DNA from: CANKHA01 sp035652315
Lineage (GTDB): Bacteria > Pseudomonadota > Alphaproteobacteria > Rhizobiales > Xanthobacteraceae
DNA: 64,000 bases
Direction: 5' to 3'
Assembly: GCA_035652315.1 (NCBI GenBank)
Contig: DASREA010000047.1
Coordinates: 19,167 to 83,166, forward strand
Part shown: one piece after another, positions 7,722 to 16,203 of the stretch
Layout: each line of letters opens with the position of its first letter
Numbering within the stretch: the stretch's first letter is position 1
Made by a program: the position numbers and the translations under genes
Notes under the pieces: model-generated
What the model was told of the DNA's origin: nothing
The model's database searches: none
The model's input: the letters and a program-made list of their open reading frames with translations, nothing else

Positions 7722-8318
7722 TTACAAATCGCCCGGCGGCTCGAAAGCGAGCTGCTTTTCCGTGCCGGTCTTCGGCGGAAATTCGGAGACCTTCTGAAAC
7801 AGCATGTGCATGAACAGGAAGAGCGGTTTCGCCTTCATCACCAGCACGATGCAGCCGTCTTCTTCGTCCTCGCTGCCGAAATGCTGATGCACGCAGGCGT
7901 TCTCCACGATCATGGCGTCGCCGGCTTCCCAATCGTGCCGCTTGCCGTCGTGGATGTCGTAACCTTTGCCCTTGAGCACGTAGAATACAGCGCTATTCAT
8001 GTGGCCGTGCTTGCTGTTGCGTGAACCCGGCGAATAGACCTCCATGTGGGTCTCGATCGCCTGGGTAACGCGGTTCGCCTGCGGATTGATGATTTTCTTG
8101 CCGTAGGTCTGCGGCCCGCCTTTCCACTTCAGGTCGCGCGTGTGATAAACGCGCGGCTGCGTGAACAGGTCCTTGACCAAGTCGCCATAGGTGCCTTCCA
8201 GCGCGCGCACGAAGACGCGGCGCTTCAACTTCCGCTCAAAGCTGTGGTCGAATTGCCGGTTATGGCCGGGGACCGCCTCTGCGGCGCCCGGTGCGGTTCT
8301 CAATGCCTCGTTTGCCAA
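7722..8318 (-). CDS. Single-domain cupin, type A (copy 2)
   Basis: 198 residues, very close to the product of 5822-6430 over the whole length. It shares RRVFVRALEGTYGDLVKDLF, KWKGGPQTYGKKIINPQ, SKHGHMNSAVFYVLKGKG and CVHQHFG. It also lacks the Glu ligand (Ser/Ala instead), so the change is fixed in both copies. It is on the opposite strand with no type B partner next to it, and it looks like an inverted duplication of copy 1. The upstream gap (8319-8595) is shared with the divergent receptor gene and probably holds both promoters. Confidence 0.82.
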   Translation of the reverse strand: MANEALRTAPGAAEAVPGHNRQFDHSFERKLKRRVFVRALEGTYGDLVKDLFTQPRVYHTRDLKWKGGPQTYGKKIINPQANRVTQAIETHMEVYSPGSRNSKHGHMNSAVFYVLKGKGYDIHDGKRHDWEAGDAMIVENACVHQHFGSEDEEDGCIVLVMKAKPLFLFMHMLFQKVSEFPPKTGTEKQLAFEPPGDL

Positions 8319-8595
8319 GATAAATTCCTTTCTCCGCTGCCGCGGCGGCGGCGTTACGCCCTTTATAACGCGCTCCGCTGCCGATTCTCACCGGAAATTG
8401 TGTACCGCACGCCCACGCCGCTCCATGCCGCGGCGCGGAATATTTAAGGCGTGGAGGCGCGGGCGGCACCATAATAGCTGCAAGATGCGGCAGCGTACGC
8501 CGCCCGTCTTCAGAATTCGACGTTGCTTTCGGTTCTTGGACCCTTAGAATCGCGCTTAACAAGAAAGCGGAACCGCAAGACTTCAGGAGGGGACG

Positions 8596-9807
8596 ATGCA
8601 GCGCCTTGGCTCGATGACAAGCGCATTGATAGCGGTCATGACGTTGGCTTCTCCGGCTCTCGCTCAAACCGGCGCCGATTTTTTCAAGGGCAAGACGATA
8701 ACTTACATCGCTTCGACCTCCCCCGGGGGCGGTTACGACACTTACGGACGGCTCGTTGCCGAATACCTGCAGAAGCATCTGCCGGGCTCCGCCGTGGTCG
8801 TGAAGAATGTGCCGGGAGCCGGACATATCATCGGGGCGAATACGATCTATGCCTCGAAGCCAGACGGCCTCACGATCGGCATCTTCAATACCGGCCTGAT
8901 CCTCAATCAAATCAACGGCACCGCCGGCATCCGCTTCGATCTCGGCAAAATGTCCTGGATTGGCAAGGCCGCTTCCGATCCGCGCGTTGTCGTCATTGCC
9001 AGCCAGTCACCGATCAAATCCTGGAAGGACTTGATGGCGCAGAAGACGCCGGTGAACTTCTCCGCACCCGGAATCGGCAGCGCGACCTATATCCAGACGG
9101 CGATGCTAAGCAACGTGCTGCACATGCCGATCAAGATGATCACCGGCTATACCGGGAACGAAGACCAGCTCGGCATGCGACGCGGCGAGCTCGTCGGCAC
9201 CATCGCCTCGCGGTCGTCCTACCAGACCTTCGTCGACAACGGCTACGGCCGCTTCATTGCCCAGATCGGCGGATCGGAAACCGACGTCCCGCAACTCGAT
9301 ACGATGGTCAGCGATCCTACCGCGCGTCGGATCATTGCGCTGATCCGGTCGCAAGGCGACATCGGCCGGCTCACCGCCGGCCCGCCCGGCATTCCGCAGG
9401 ATCGCCTGGACGCGTTGCGTGCCGCGTATCGCGCGGCGCTGGAGGACCCCGAGTTGCGGGCCAAAGCGAAGCAACTTCAGCTTCCCATCGATCCGCTTTA
9501 TGGTGAAGACGTGAAGCGCCGCATTATCGAGGCGCTGGACCAGAACCCGCAGACCATCGCACTGATCAAAGGTGCCCTGGAGGTAAAGGTGCCATCGCAA
9601 AAGGGCACCATTGCCGAATATGATGGCATGAAGAAAGTCGTCTTCAAACTGGACGACGGCAGCTCCTTCCCGGCTGAAATCTCCAAATCGCGCACCCAGA
9701 TCAAGGTGGGCGGCCAGGCTGGCAAGCGGGAAGGTCTCAAGGTCGGCATGAAGTGCACGGTCGAGGGATCAAAAGGCGCGGAAGCGACGCTTATTAGTTG
9801 CGATTGA
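8596..9807 (+). CDS. Tripartite tricarboxylate transporter receptor (Bug/TctC family), with C-terminal extension
   Basis: 403 residues with a signal peptide cleaved after about ALAQ (residue 24). The body shows the Bug features ADFFKGKTITYIASTSPGGGYD, KHLPGSAVVVKNVPGAG and LTAGPPGIPQDRLDALRAAY. Family members are usually about 320-340 residues. This one has about 75 more at the C-terminus (KVVFKLDDGSSFPAEISKS and KREGLKVGMKCTVEG), which look like a small beta domain. Bug proteins bind carboxylic acids in the periplasm for TctA/TctB permeases. No TctA or TctB gene is in the window, so this receptor is an orphan here. AGGAGGGG precedes the ATG. Confidence 0.85.
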   Translation: MQRLGSMTSALIAVMTLASPALAQTGADFFKGKTITYIASTSPGGGYDTYGRLVAEYLQKHLPGSAVVVKNVPGAGHIIGANTIYASKPDGLTIGIFNTGLILNQINGTAGIRFDLGKMSWIGKAASDPRVVVIASQSPIKSWKDLMAQKTPVNFSAPGIGSATYIQTAMLSNVLHMPIKMITGYTGNEDQLGMRRGELVGTIASRSSYQTFVDNGYGRFIAQIGGSETDVPQLDTMVSDPTARRIIALIRSQGDIGRLTAGPPGIPQDRLDALRAAYRAALEDPELRAKAKQLQLPIDPLYGEDVKRRIIEALDQNPQTIALIKGALEVKVPSQKGTIAEYDGMKKVVFKLDDGSSFPAEISKSRTQIKVGGQAGKREGLKVGMKCTVEGSKGAEATLISCD

Positions 9808-9816
9808 TAAGCCTCG

Positions 9817-10938
9817 ATGCCAAAAGATACCGGGCTTGGCGCGCCGGCAACACGCACGATCCGCGCTTTTCGCCAGGTGCCAAAGGAATGGAAAATGGAT
9901 GAGTCCGATCTTCTGGCCGGCGCCCGCAACTGCGTGATCGATTGCGCCCAGGTTGGAAGCGGCGCGAGGGTCGCGATCGTCAACGAAACAGGCACCGAGG
10001 GCGGCGTTGTCGAGGCCATCGCCGAGACGGCGCGCGAAGCGGGCGCCGAAGTCGAGATTGTTTGGGCGGAGCCTTACGCAAAGGCTGATCCGGCGGCGGT
10101 CATTCCGCAAAATATCTTCAATGCCTTTCGCGACGCTGACATCCTGGTCAACCACTACCCCAGTCTGAGCCGCGTCGAGCTGCAGAACCATTTTCCGTCG
10201 GAGGCCCGCGTCCGTGTCCCCAATCGCGCCACGACCGGGGCGTTACTTGGCTCTTCCTGGGCGCGATTTCCTTATAGCCTGCAAATGGCGGTGAGCGACG
10301 TGCTCGACGATGCAATGGCGCCGGGCCGGTGCTGGCGCATCACCAGCCCGGGCGGCACCGATCTGCGCGGCAGATTCGTCGAGGCGGACAGCCCGCTGGC
10401 GCAGGCTTACTTCCAGACCGACGAGGACAACAACCGCGCACGGCGCAATTTCCCGGGCGGCGTGCACATGCCGCGCATCTCGACGGCAATCAACGGCGTG
10501 CTGGTAGCTGAATATGTCGACGGCGCTCCTGCGGATATGGCGCCGGTCCGGCTGACGATTAATGACGGCCGCGTGGTGCATGTCGAGGGCGGCGACCCCG
10601 AGGGCCGGGCCCGCGCGCGCGTGCTGCAAAGCGACGGCCACATCGATTCCTGGCACAGCGGAATCAATCCAAAAACCATCGTGCCGGTGGAACGGCTCGC
10701 CAATCCGCGCAAATGGTACAGCTACGCCCATTGCAGCCCAAGGATGGTGCATTTCCATCTCGGGCGCACGCACGCCACGATCAATGTCGGCTGCCTCAAC
10801 CAAACTCTGGAGGTCGAGGACCAGCCGATCTACATCGGCGGCGCGCTGGCGGAACTTCGCGATCCGCGCATCGAGGACATGATCGCGCGTCACGGTCTCA
10901 ATGCCGATATATTGCGCACCGAAACGATACCGATGTAG
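9817..10938 (+). CDS. M29 aminopeptidase / NicX (2,5-dihydroxypyridine 5,6-dioxygenase)-like enzyme
   Basis: Up to 373 residues. The C-terminal half carries metal-site motifs of the aminopeptidase-T/NicX superfamily: DSWHSGINPKT, then HCSPRMVHFHLGRTHATINVGC. The N-terminal half has the alpha/beta domain (RVAIVNETGTEGGVVEAIAE). NicX opens the ring of 2,5-dihydroxypyridine with Fe(II), and many homologues sit in catabolic clusters. The two VOC dioxygenase-fold genes downstream support ring cleavage here. The ATG at 9817 has no clear ribosome site; the ATG at 9895 (MDESDLLAG) has AAGGA upstream and may be the true start. Peptidase function is the alternative. Confidence 0.7.
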   Translation: MPKDTGLGAPATRTIRAFRQVPKEWKMDESDLLAGARNCVIDCAQVGSGARVAIVNETGTEGGVVEAIAETAREAGAEVEIVWAEPYAKADPAAVIPQNIFNAFRDADILVNHYPSLSRVELQNHFPSEARVRVPNRATTGALLGSSWARFPYSLQMAVSDVLDDAMAPGRCWRITSPGGTDLRGRFVEADSPLAQAYFQTDEDNNRARRNFPGGVHMPRISTAINGVLVAEYVDGAPADMAPVRLTINDGRVVHVEGGDPEGRARARVLQSDGHIDSWHSGINPKTIVPVERLANPRKWYSYAHCSPRMVHFHLGRTHATINVGCLNQTLEVEDQPIYIGGALAELRDPRIEDMIARHGLNADILRTETIPM

Positions 10939-10976
10939 CGCGATCGAGCCTTAGCTTCGCGTGAGGGAGGTGAATG

Positions 10977-11771
10977 ATGAAGGCCCGTCTGCGCTATCTG
11001 GCATTTCTCAGCGACGCGCCCGCCGATCTTGCCGACTTCTATGCCCGCAATTTCAATCTGGAAGAACTTGGCCGCTCCAATCACGGCGACGTGTCGATGA
11101 CCGACGGGTTTTTCAATTTCAGCTTCCTGAAGCGTCGCCCCGAGTTCCAGGAATCGCGGAACGGCCTTGGCCTGCATCACATCGGCCTTGAGGTTGACAG
11201 CATCGATGAGACCGTGGAGCGTTACCGGGCGCTGCCGACCAAGATGCCCGTGGTCAAGGAGCCGGGCGGGCCGCATTTCGGCGATGTTCGGATCTTCGAT
11301 CCCGAGGGCATGCCGGTTAGTCTTTCGGAAAACTCCTTCGGGTTGAAAAACGCCGCCGACCGGTTGCCGCGTTTGCGCCATATCGCCTGCAACGCGCTGT
11401 GGCCGGAAGGCATTCTCAATTTCTATTCGTTGCTATTTGGGTTCCGTGAGCTGGCGGCAAGCCGCGAACGCCGCTCGCAGGGGCGGCACAATCGCTTTGC
11501 CGGTGACGGCTGCACCAATCTTGCGATCCATCCGTTCTATAACGAATCCGAAGGCCACATCGCGCATTACGGAGTCAATCACTTCGGCTTTTTGGTGTCC
11601 GACGTACTTTCTAAGATCGACGAGTTGGCGCGCGAGATTCCGGTGACCAAACGGCCCGATTCCAGGCCTTATGCCGAATATCGGCTGAGCGATCCGCAGG
11701 GGAATATGTTCGATCTCAGCCAAACCAAGGGCTGGGAGATCGACGTCGACAAATGGGCGCGGGCCGCGTAG
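10977..11771 (+). CDS. VOC-family two-domain extradiol dioxygenase-like protein (copy 1)
   Basis: About 264 residues with two glyoxalase/bleomycin-resistance/dioxygenase (VOC) modules: residues 3-115 (RYLAFLSDAPADLADFYARN, LGLHHIGLEV, IFDPEGMPVSLSE) and about 130-260 (LRHIACNA, HYGVNHFGFLV, YRLSDPQGNMFDLSQ). His and Glu/Gln positions typical of metal ligands are visible. Such proteins include ring-cleaving type I extradiol dioxygenases. GGGAGG lies 6 bases before the ATG at 10977; the ATG at 10974 is only 3 away. It is paralogous to the gene at 12052-12867. The substrate is unknown. Confidence 0.78.
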   Translation: MKARLRYLAFLSDAPADLADFYARNFNLEELGRSNHGDVSMTDGFFNFSFLKRRPEFQESRNGLGLHHIGLEVDSIDETVERYRALPTKMPVVKEPGGPHFGDVRIFDPEGMPVSLSENSFGLKNAADRLPRLRHIACNALWPEGILNFYSLLFGFRELAASRERRSQGRHNRFAGDGCTNLAIHPFYNESEGHIAHYGVNHFGFLVSDVLSKIDELAREIPVTKRPDSRPYAEYRLSDPQGNMFDLSQTKGWEIDVDKWARAA

Positions 11772-12051
11772 CCGCTTCGACGGCAAAGCCGAGGCTGACT
11801 TTTCCGATCTCGCATCACGATCGCTAGGTTCCGCAGCTGGAAGGCGTTGCCGCGCCTAAGGGATTCGACGATCGGATCTGTGGCCTACAGGCGTGAACAA
11901 GAACCGCGCTAATCTCGCGCGATTTATGGCCCATTCCTGCGGCGAGGGACTCATCGGCGCGCCAATGGCGGTGGAAATCGCTGTTTGCGCCCGGCACTGC
12001 CAAATCATAGACTGCCGGAAACAACAACTGGATTATCCGCGGGAGGCCTCG

Positions 12052-12867
12052 ATGTTCTCAAAGATCAACCACGTCGCGATTGTCAGCGAAAATTATACCC
12101 GGTTGCCAAAATTCTATGAGGCGGTGTTCGGGATGAACCCGCCGAAGAAATCGCGGCCGCTGCGCGCCTGCAACGTCGGCGACGGCTATGTCGGGCTGAA
12201 CATTAATCCGCGCCGGGCGGGCCGCCCCTGCGGCCTCGACCACTTCGGTATCGAAGTGCAGGACGTGGAAACGGTCTTCGACCGCATGCGCAAGAACTAT
12301 CCCGCGGTGAAATGGGTTCAGCGTCCCTCGACGCGGCCTTTCGCCGGCATCACCACCCATGATCCGGACGGCAATGTCTTCGACTTGTCGCAGAAGGAAA
12401 TGAAGAACCGCGACGCCGTCTATATCGAGAACGACGGCAACGTGAATCCGCGTCACATCGACCACGTGGCAATGCGCACCATGCGGCCCAAGGAAATGGC
12501 CGATTTCTACAGCAAGGTCTTCGAGCTCGCGCCGACCAACCGTAACAAGGGCCCGAACGATCCGAATTATTACGTGACCGACGGTCATATCACTTTGGTC
12601 ATCATGCCGTGGGACATCACGGACTATTTCGGCACCGGAATTATCCGCGCCGGCATGGATCACATCGGCTTCAAGGTTGAGGATCTCGACGCCTTCAAGG
12701 AAGACGTCGAGCGTATCGCTGATGAGAATCAGCATGTCGCGCCGTCGCCCTTCGGCAAGGGCGAAGGCGGCAAGGCGCTTGAGGAGTTGTGCCAGCGCAG
12801 TTGCCCGATCGGACAGCATTGGATGGCAGATTCGGACGGCATCCTGATCGACGTCCACGCCGACTGA
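12052..12867 (+). CDS. VOC-family two-domain extradiol dioxygenase-like protein (copy 2)
   Basis: 271 residues from the ATG at 12052, preceded by GGGAGG. Two VOC modules: residues 2-115 (INHVAIVSENYTRLPKFYEA, GLDHFGIEVQDVE, THDPDGNVFDLSQ) and about 140-270 (RHIDHVAMRTMRPKEMADFY, GMDHIGFKVEDLD, DSDGILIDVHAD). The His of each HVA or HxG motif, with a distal Glu/Asp, fits a metal site. The open frame continues upstream to 11893 but without family similarity. The 280-base gap before it (11772-12051) shows no other gene. It probably forms one catabolic unit with the receptor and hydrolase downstream. Confidence 0.78.
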   Translation: MFSKINHVAIVSENYTRLPKFYEAVFGMNPPKKSRPLRACNVGDGYVGLNINPRRAGRPCGLDHFGIEVQDVETVFDRMRKNYPAVKWVQRPSTRPFAGITTHDPDGNVFDLSQKEMKNRDAVYIENDGNVNPRHIDHVAMRTMRPKEMADFYSKVFELAPTNRNKGPNDPNYYVTDGHITLVIMPWDITDYFGTGIIRAGMDHIGFKVEDLDAFKEDVERIADENQHVAPSPFGKGEGGKALEELCQRSCPIGQHWMADSDGILIDVHAD

Positions 12868-12904
12868 GCGACTTGAAAAGAATGGCCACTGCGGGGAGGT
12901 TCGC

Positions 12905-13951
12905 ATGAAGATCCGGCAATTCGCGCTCGCTTTTCTCGCCGCGCTGGGGCTGGCGACACGATCTGGCGGGGCTGGCGCCGATCCGATCGCCGACTTTTAC
13001 CAGGGCAAGAAAATCTCCTGGGTGCTTAGCACGGGCGAAGGAGGCGGCTACGCATCTTATGCGCACGCTTTCGCCCCGTTTTTTGCCGCGCATATTCCCG
13101 GCAAGCCGGAAATCATCGTGCAGAACATGCCGGGCGCCGGCGGCATCAAGGCAATGAATTATTTGATGTCGGTGGCGCCGAAGGACGGCACCACGATCGG
13201 CTTAGTGCATTCCAGCGTTTCGTTCGCGCCGCTATATGGTTCGCCCGGCGCGACCTTCGATCCGCGGCAGATGAACTGGATCGGCAGCATCAACCGCGCG
13301 TCCGCGATTTGCGTCGCTTGGCACACCGCCGGCATCAAGACCTGGCAGGACCTTCACGACAAGCAGCTTGTCGTTGGCACGTCCGGCGCCGGATCGCAGA
13401 TGGAAACCCTTCCGGCAATGCTCAATCATCTATTCGGTACCAAGATCAAGATCGTTTCCGGTTACAAGGGCGGCAACGACGTCTTCCTGGCGATGGAACG
13501 TGGCGAGATCAGTGGTCGCTGCGGCGGGTTGGTCAATTCCATCAATTCGACGCGTCCGGACTGGTTCCCCGAGAAGAAGGTGACGGTGCCCATTCAGCTC
13601 GCCATGAAACGCGATCCGCAATTTTCGGATGTACCGACGATTGCTGAGTTTGCCAAGGATCAGAAGACCAAACAGGTGCTGAAACTGATCTTCTCGCCGC
13701 AGGGCATGGACCGGCCCATTCTGGCGCCGCCCGGCGTCCCGGCCGACCGGGTCGCGGCGTTGCGTGCCGCTTTCGACGCAACCATGGCCGATCCGCAATT
13801 CATCGCCGCGGCAAAGAAGCAGCATCTTGATGTCGAACGGGTGAGCGGCGAAGAGGTTGCGGAAATCGTCAAGGATGCCTACGCCATGCCGCCTGATATC
13901 ATCAAAGCGGCGAGCGAGGCGACCGCCGCCAAGGGAGCGCAGGCAGAGTGA
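12905..13951 (+). CDS. Tripartite tricarboxylate transporter receptor (Bug/TctC family), orphan
   Basis: 348 residues with an N-terminal signal (hydrophobic to about residue 24, then GAGADPIADFYQG). Family features are WVLSTGEGGGYASYA, HIPGKPEIIVQNMPGAG, the ISGRCGG region and LAPPGVPADRVAALRAAF. It is the same subgroup as the receptors at 8596 and 57047. It would bind a carboxylate ligand in the periplasm, but no TctA/TctB permease genes are present here. GGGGAGG precedes the ATG. The hydrolase gene begins 16 bases downstream, so it lies within a catabolic operon. Confidence 0.86.
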   Translation: MKIRQFALAFLAALGLATRSGGAGADPIADFYQGKKISWVLSTGEGGGYASYAHAFAPFFAAHIPGKPEIIVQNMPGAGGIKAMNYLMSVAPKDGTTIGLVHSSVSFAPLYGSPGATFDPRQMNWIGSINRASAICVAWHTAGIKTWQDLHDKQLVVGTSGAGSQMETLPAMLNHLFGTKIKIVSGYKGGNDVFLAMERGEISGRCGGLVNSINSTRPDWFPEKKVTVPIQLAMKRDPQFSDVPTIAEFAKDQKTKQVLKLIFSPQGMDRPILAPPGVPADRVAALRAAFDATMADPQFIAAAKKQHLDVERVSGEEVAEIVKDAYAMPPDIIKAASEATAAKGAQAE

Positions 13952-13967
13952 TCGTCGCGGACAATGA

Positions 13968-14816
13968 ATGGACGCAATAACCCAGCATCAGGATAAATTC
14001 GCCGCCGTCGATGGGCTGCGCATACGCTATATCGAGGACGGACGGGGACCGGCGGCGTTGCTGATCCATGGCGCCTCGCTGGGCTCCTCGGCGGACGTCT
14101 GGCGCCGCAATCTCGCGCCGCTCGCGTCTTATGGCCTGCGCGTGATTGCCTATGATCAGCCCGGCTTCGGCCTGAGCGACGATCCGCCGGAATGGGGGTT
14201 GGGCTTCCGCACCTCTTTCATTTTGCGTCTCATGGACGCGCTCGGACTCGACAGCGCGGCGCTCGTCGGCCATTCGCAATCGGGCGCCATGGCCGTCGAT
14301 CTCGCGCTGTCGCATCCGGATCGCGTGCGCAGCGTCGTGGTGCTCGGCACTGGCAGCCTCTTGCCGACGTTTCCGGAGCAAGCCGCGAAAAAGGACGGAC
14401 CGGCGGAAGGCGAGGAGGGCGGCGACAGCGAGCCGACGGCAGCCGACGTCCGCGGCATTCTGGAAAATAACCTTTACGAGCAGGCGCTGATCACCGAAGC
14501 CGTCGTGCAGGACCGGTTGCAGATGAGCACCGGCAAGAACCACCGCGCGTTCTTGGCGCGGCTGCACGCCGGTTCCGGCAATAAGGTCGCAAAAGGAAGC
14601 GGCAAGCCCTTACGCGAGCGGCTCGGAGAAGTCTCGCGTCCGCTTCTGATGCTCTATGGCCGCGAAGACCGCGCCCAGGCGGCGCAGCGTGCCGAATTGG
14701 CCAAGCAGCGGACGCCGGGGCTCAACCTGCATATCCTGCCGCGCTGCAAGCACCTCGTGCAGTGGGATGCGCAGGATGCATTCCAGCGCCTCGCCGGTCC
14801 CTTCCTGCGCGGCTGA
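13968..14816 (+). CDS. Alpha/beta hydrolase, meta-cleavage-product-hydrolase-like
   Basis: 282 residues with the complete catalytic triad: the nucleophile elbow GHSQSG (Ser near residue 104), Asp in YGREDRA, and His in RCKHLVQWD. The oxyanion stretch is LIHGASLGSS. A Glu/Gly/Asp-rich insert (PAEGEEGGDSEP) lies in the cap region. Overall it resembles C-C hydrolases that act after extradiol ring cleavage, which fits the VOC genes just upstream. An esterase or other hydrolase role remains possible. It is followed by the second cupin A-B pair. Confidence 0.82.
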   Translation: MDAITQHQDKFAAVDGLRIRYIEDGRGPAALLIHGASLGSSADVWRRNLAPLASYGLRVIAYDQPGFGLSDDPPEWGLGFRTSFILRLMDALGLDSAALVGHSQSGAMAVDLALSHPDRVRSVVVLGTGSLLPTFPEQAAKKDGPAEGEEGGDSEPTAADVRGILENNLYEQALITEAVVQDRLQMSTGKNHRAFLARLHAGSGNKVAKGSGKPLRERLGEVSRPLLMLYGREDRAQAAQRAELAKQRTPGLNLHILPRCKHLVQWDAQDAFQRLAGPFLRG

Positions 14817-14921
14817 CGCATGGCTCACGGGGCAGGCGTGCTGGCCCAGCCGCCATTCATCGTCTAGTTTCGTCCTAGCCTGCCGGCGGTGCTCAGTCCG
14901 GCGGAAAGCCTGGGGGGAACA

Positions 14922-15539
14922 ATGAGCCTGGTATCCGATCGGCACACCAAGAAAAATGGCATAACGGATGCAAAGCCGGCGAAAAAGGAAATGTATGCCG
15001 ACAAGACCGACCGCGTCTTCGTCCGCGGCATTCAGGGACACTATAAACTTGAGGACGAGCTGAAACGGCTTCGCGCCGTGCCGCGCGTGCGCAAGGCCAG
15101 TGAAGCCAAATTCATCGACGGGCCGCAGGGCTACTCCAAGCACTATGTCGAGCCCAAGGACGGCATCTCGCAGCTCTTCCACATCCATCTCGAGGAATAC
15201 GGCCCCGGCGGCAAATCGCAGAAGCACGGCCACGTCAACGAAGCGGCCTTCTACATCCTCGACGGCACCGGCTACGAGATTCACGACGGCATCCGTTACG
15301 ACTGGAAGGCCGGCGACGTGGTCGTCGTGCACAACAACAGCGTGCACCAGCATTTCAACGGCGACGCGCACAAGCCGGCACGCGCCTTGGTGCTGAAAAC
15401 CAAGCCCATGTACATGTTCATGAACATGCTGTTCCAGCAGCTCGTCGAGCCGCGGCCGCCGGAGCCGACGCCGGAAGGCGAGGGCTTCGAACCGCGCGAG
15501 AAGGAGCAGGATTACAATCACCCGAAGGAGGGCTACTGA
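14922..15539 (+). CDS. Single-domain cupin, type A (copy 3)
   Basis: 205 residues from the ATG at 14922, preceded by GGGGGGAA. It shares the type A layout (DRVFVRGIQGHYKLEDELK, GPQGYSKHYVEP) with the copies at 5822 and 7722, but is more diverged. Unlike them it keeps an acidic residue after the His pair: SQKHGHVNEAAFYILDG (His102, His104, Glu107), and SVHQHFN supplies the second motif, so its metal site looks intact. The type B gene starts 2 bases after its stop. This repeats the A-B arrangement of 5822-7000. Confidence 0.82.
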   Translation: MSLVSDRHTKKNGITDAKPAKKEMYADKTDRVFVRGIQGHYKLEDELKRLRAVPRVRKASEAKFIDGPQGYSKHYVEPKDGISQLFHIHLEEYGPGGKSQKHGHVNEAAFYILDGTGYEIHDGIRYDWKAGDVVVVHNNSVHQHFNGDAHKPARALVLKTKPMYMFMNMLFQQLVEPRPPEPTPEGEGFEPREKEQDYNHPKEGY

Positions 15540-15540
15540 G

Positions 15541-16143
15541 ATGGCCTGGAGCGAAGCGAAATCGTGGCGCGAGGGCGCGCTCAATCAGCCGCTCTATCAG
15601 GCGCTGCTCGACGATGCGACCGATGCACCAAAGCGCAACGCGCGGCGCAAGAAGATCATTCAGCCCACCGATATGCCGTGGGAAATGTCGCGGCAAGGCA
15701 TCCTCAAACACCTGCTCAACGAGCAGATGAATACGCGGATGGAGACCATCGACGCTTATATGCAGATCATCCCGCCGGGGAGTCGCTCGGGCAAGCACCG
15801 GCACCTGGCGGAAGAATGCCTCTATGTGCTGGAAGGCCGCGGCTACGATCTGCATCAGGACTGCGATGTGGAGATCACCGACACCTACCATTGGAAGCCG
15901 CAGGACGAGATCAAACGCTTCGAGTGGGAGGCAGGCGACGTGATCTACATTCCGCCGAATACGATCCACCAGCATTTTAACGCCGACGCCAAGCGCCCGG
16001 CGCGGCTAGTGTCAGCGATCAACCGCATCTTCAAGCATTGCGGGCTTAACGACCTCGAGCAGATCGAGAATGCGCCCGAATACGATCCCAAGGTGACGCT
16101 CTCAGCCGAGCGGGTGCTCGAGTATTTGAGGGCCAAGGGATAG
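15541..16143 (+). CDS. Single-domain cupin, type B (copy 2)
   Basis: 200 residues. AAGGAGGG at the end of the type A gene gives tight coupling. The metal motif is complete: SGKHRHLAEECLYVLEG (His86, His88, Glu91/92) and TIHQHFN. It is homologous to 6443-7000, sharing the PPG-x4-GKHRHL core and the charged insert before the second motif. HyuA follows 61 bases downstream, so this pair may feed a product to the hydantoinase-like enzyme. Function is inferred from context. Confidence 0.82.
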   Translation: MAWSEAKSWREGALNQPLYQALLDDATDAPKRNARRKKIIQPTDMPWEMSRQGILKHLLNEQMNTRMETIDAYMQIIPPGSRSGKHRHLAEECLYVLEGRGYDLHQDCDVEITDTYHWKPQDEIKRFEWEAGDVIYIPPNTIHQHFNADAKRPARLVSAINRIFKHCGLNDLEQIENAPEYDPKVTLSAERVLEYLRAKG

Positions 16144-16203
16144 GGCAGGATTGTCTCCTCCTAGGAAGCTGCTGCAAGGCGGGTCGTTTAAGAGGATTTC
16201 GCG

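Noticed and set aside
11893..12051. N-terminal extension of the second VOC gene
   Set aside because: No family similarity in this part, and GGGAGG directly precedes the ATG at 12052.
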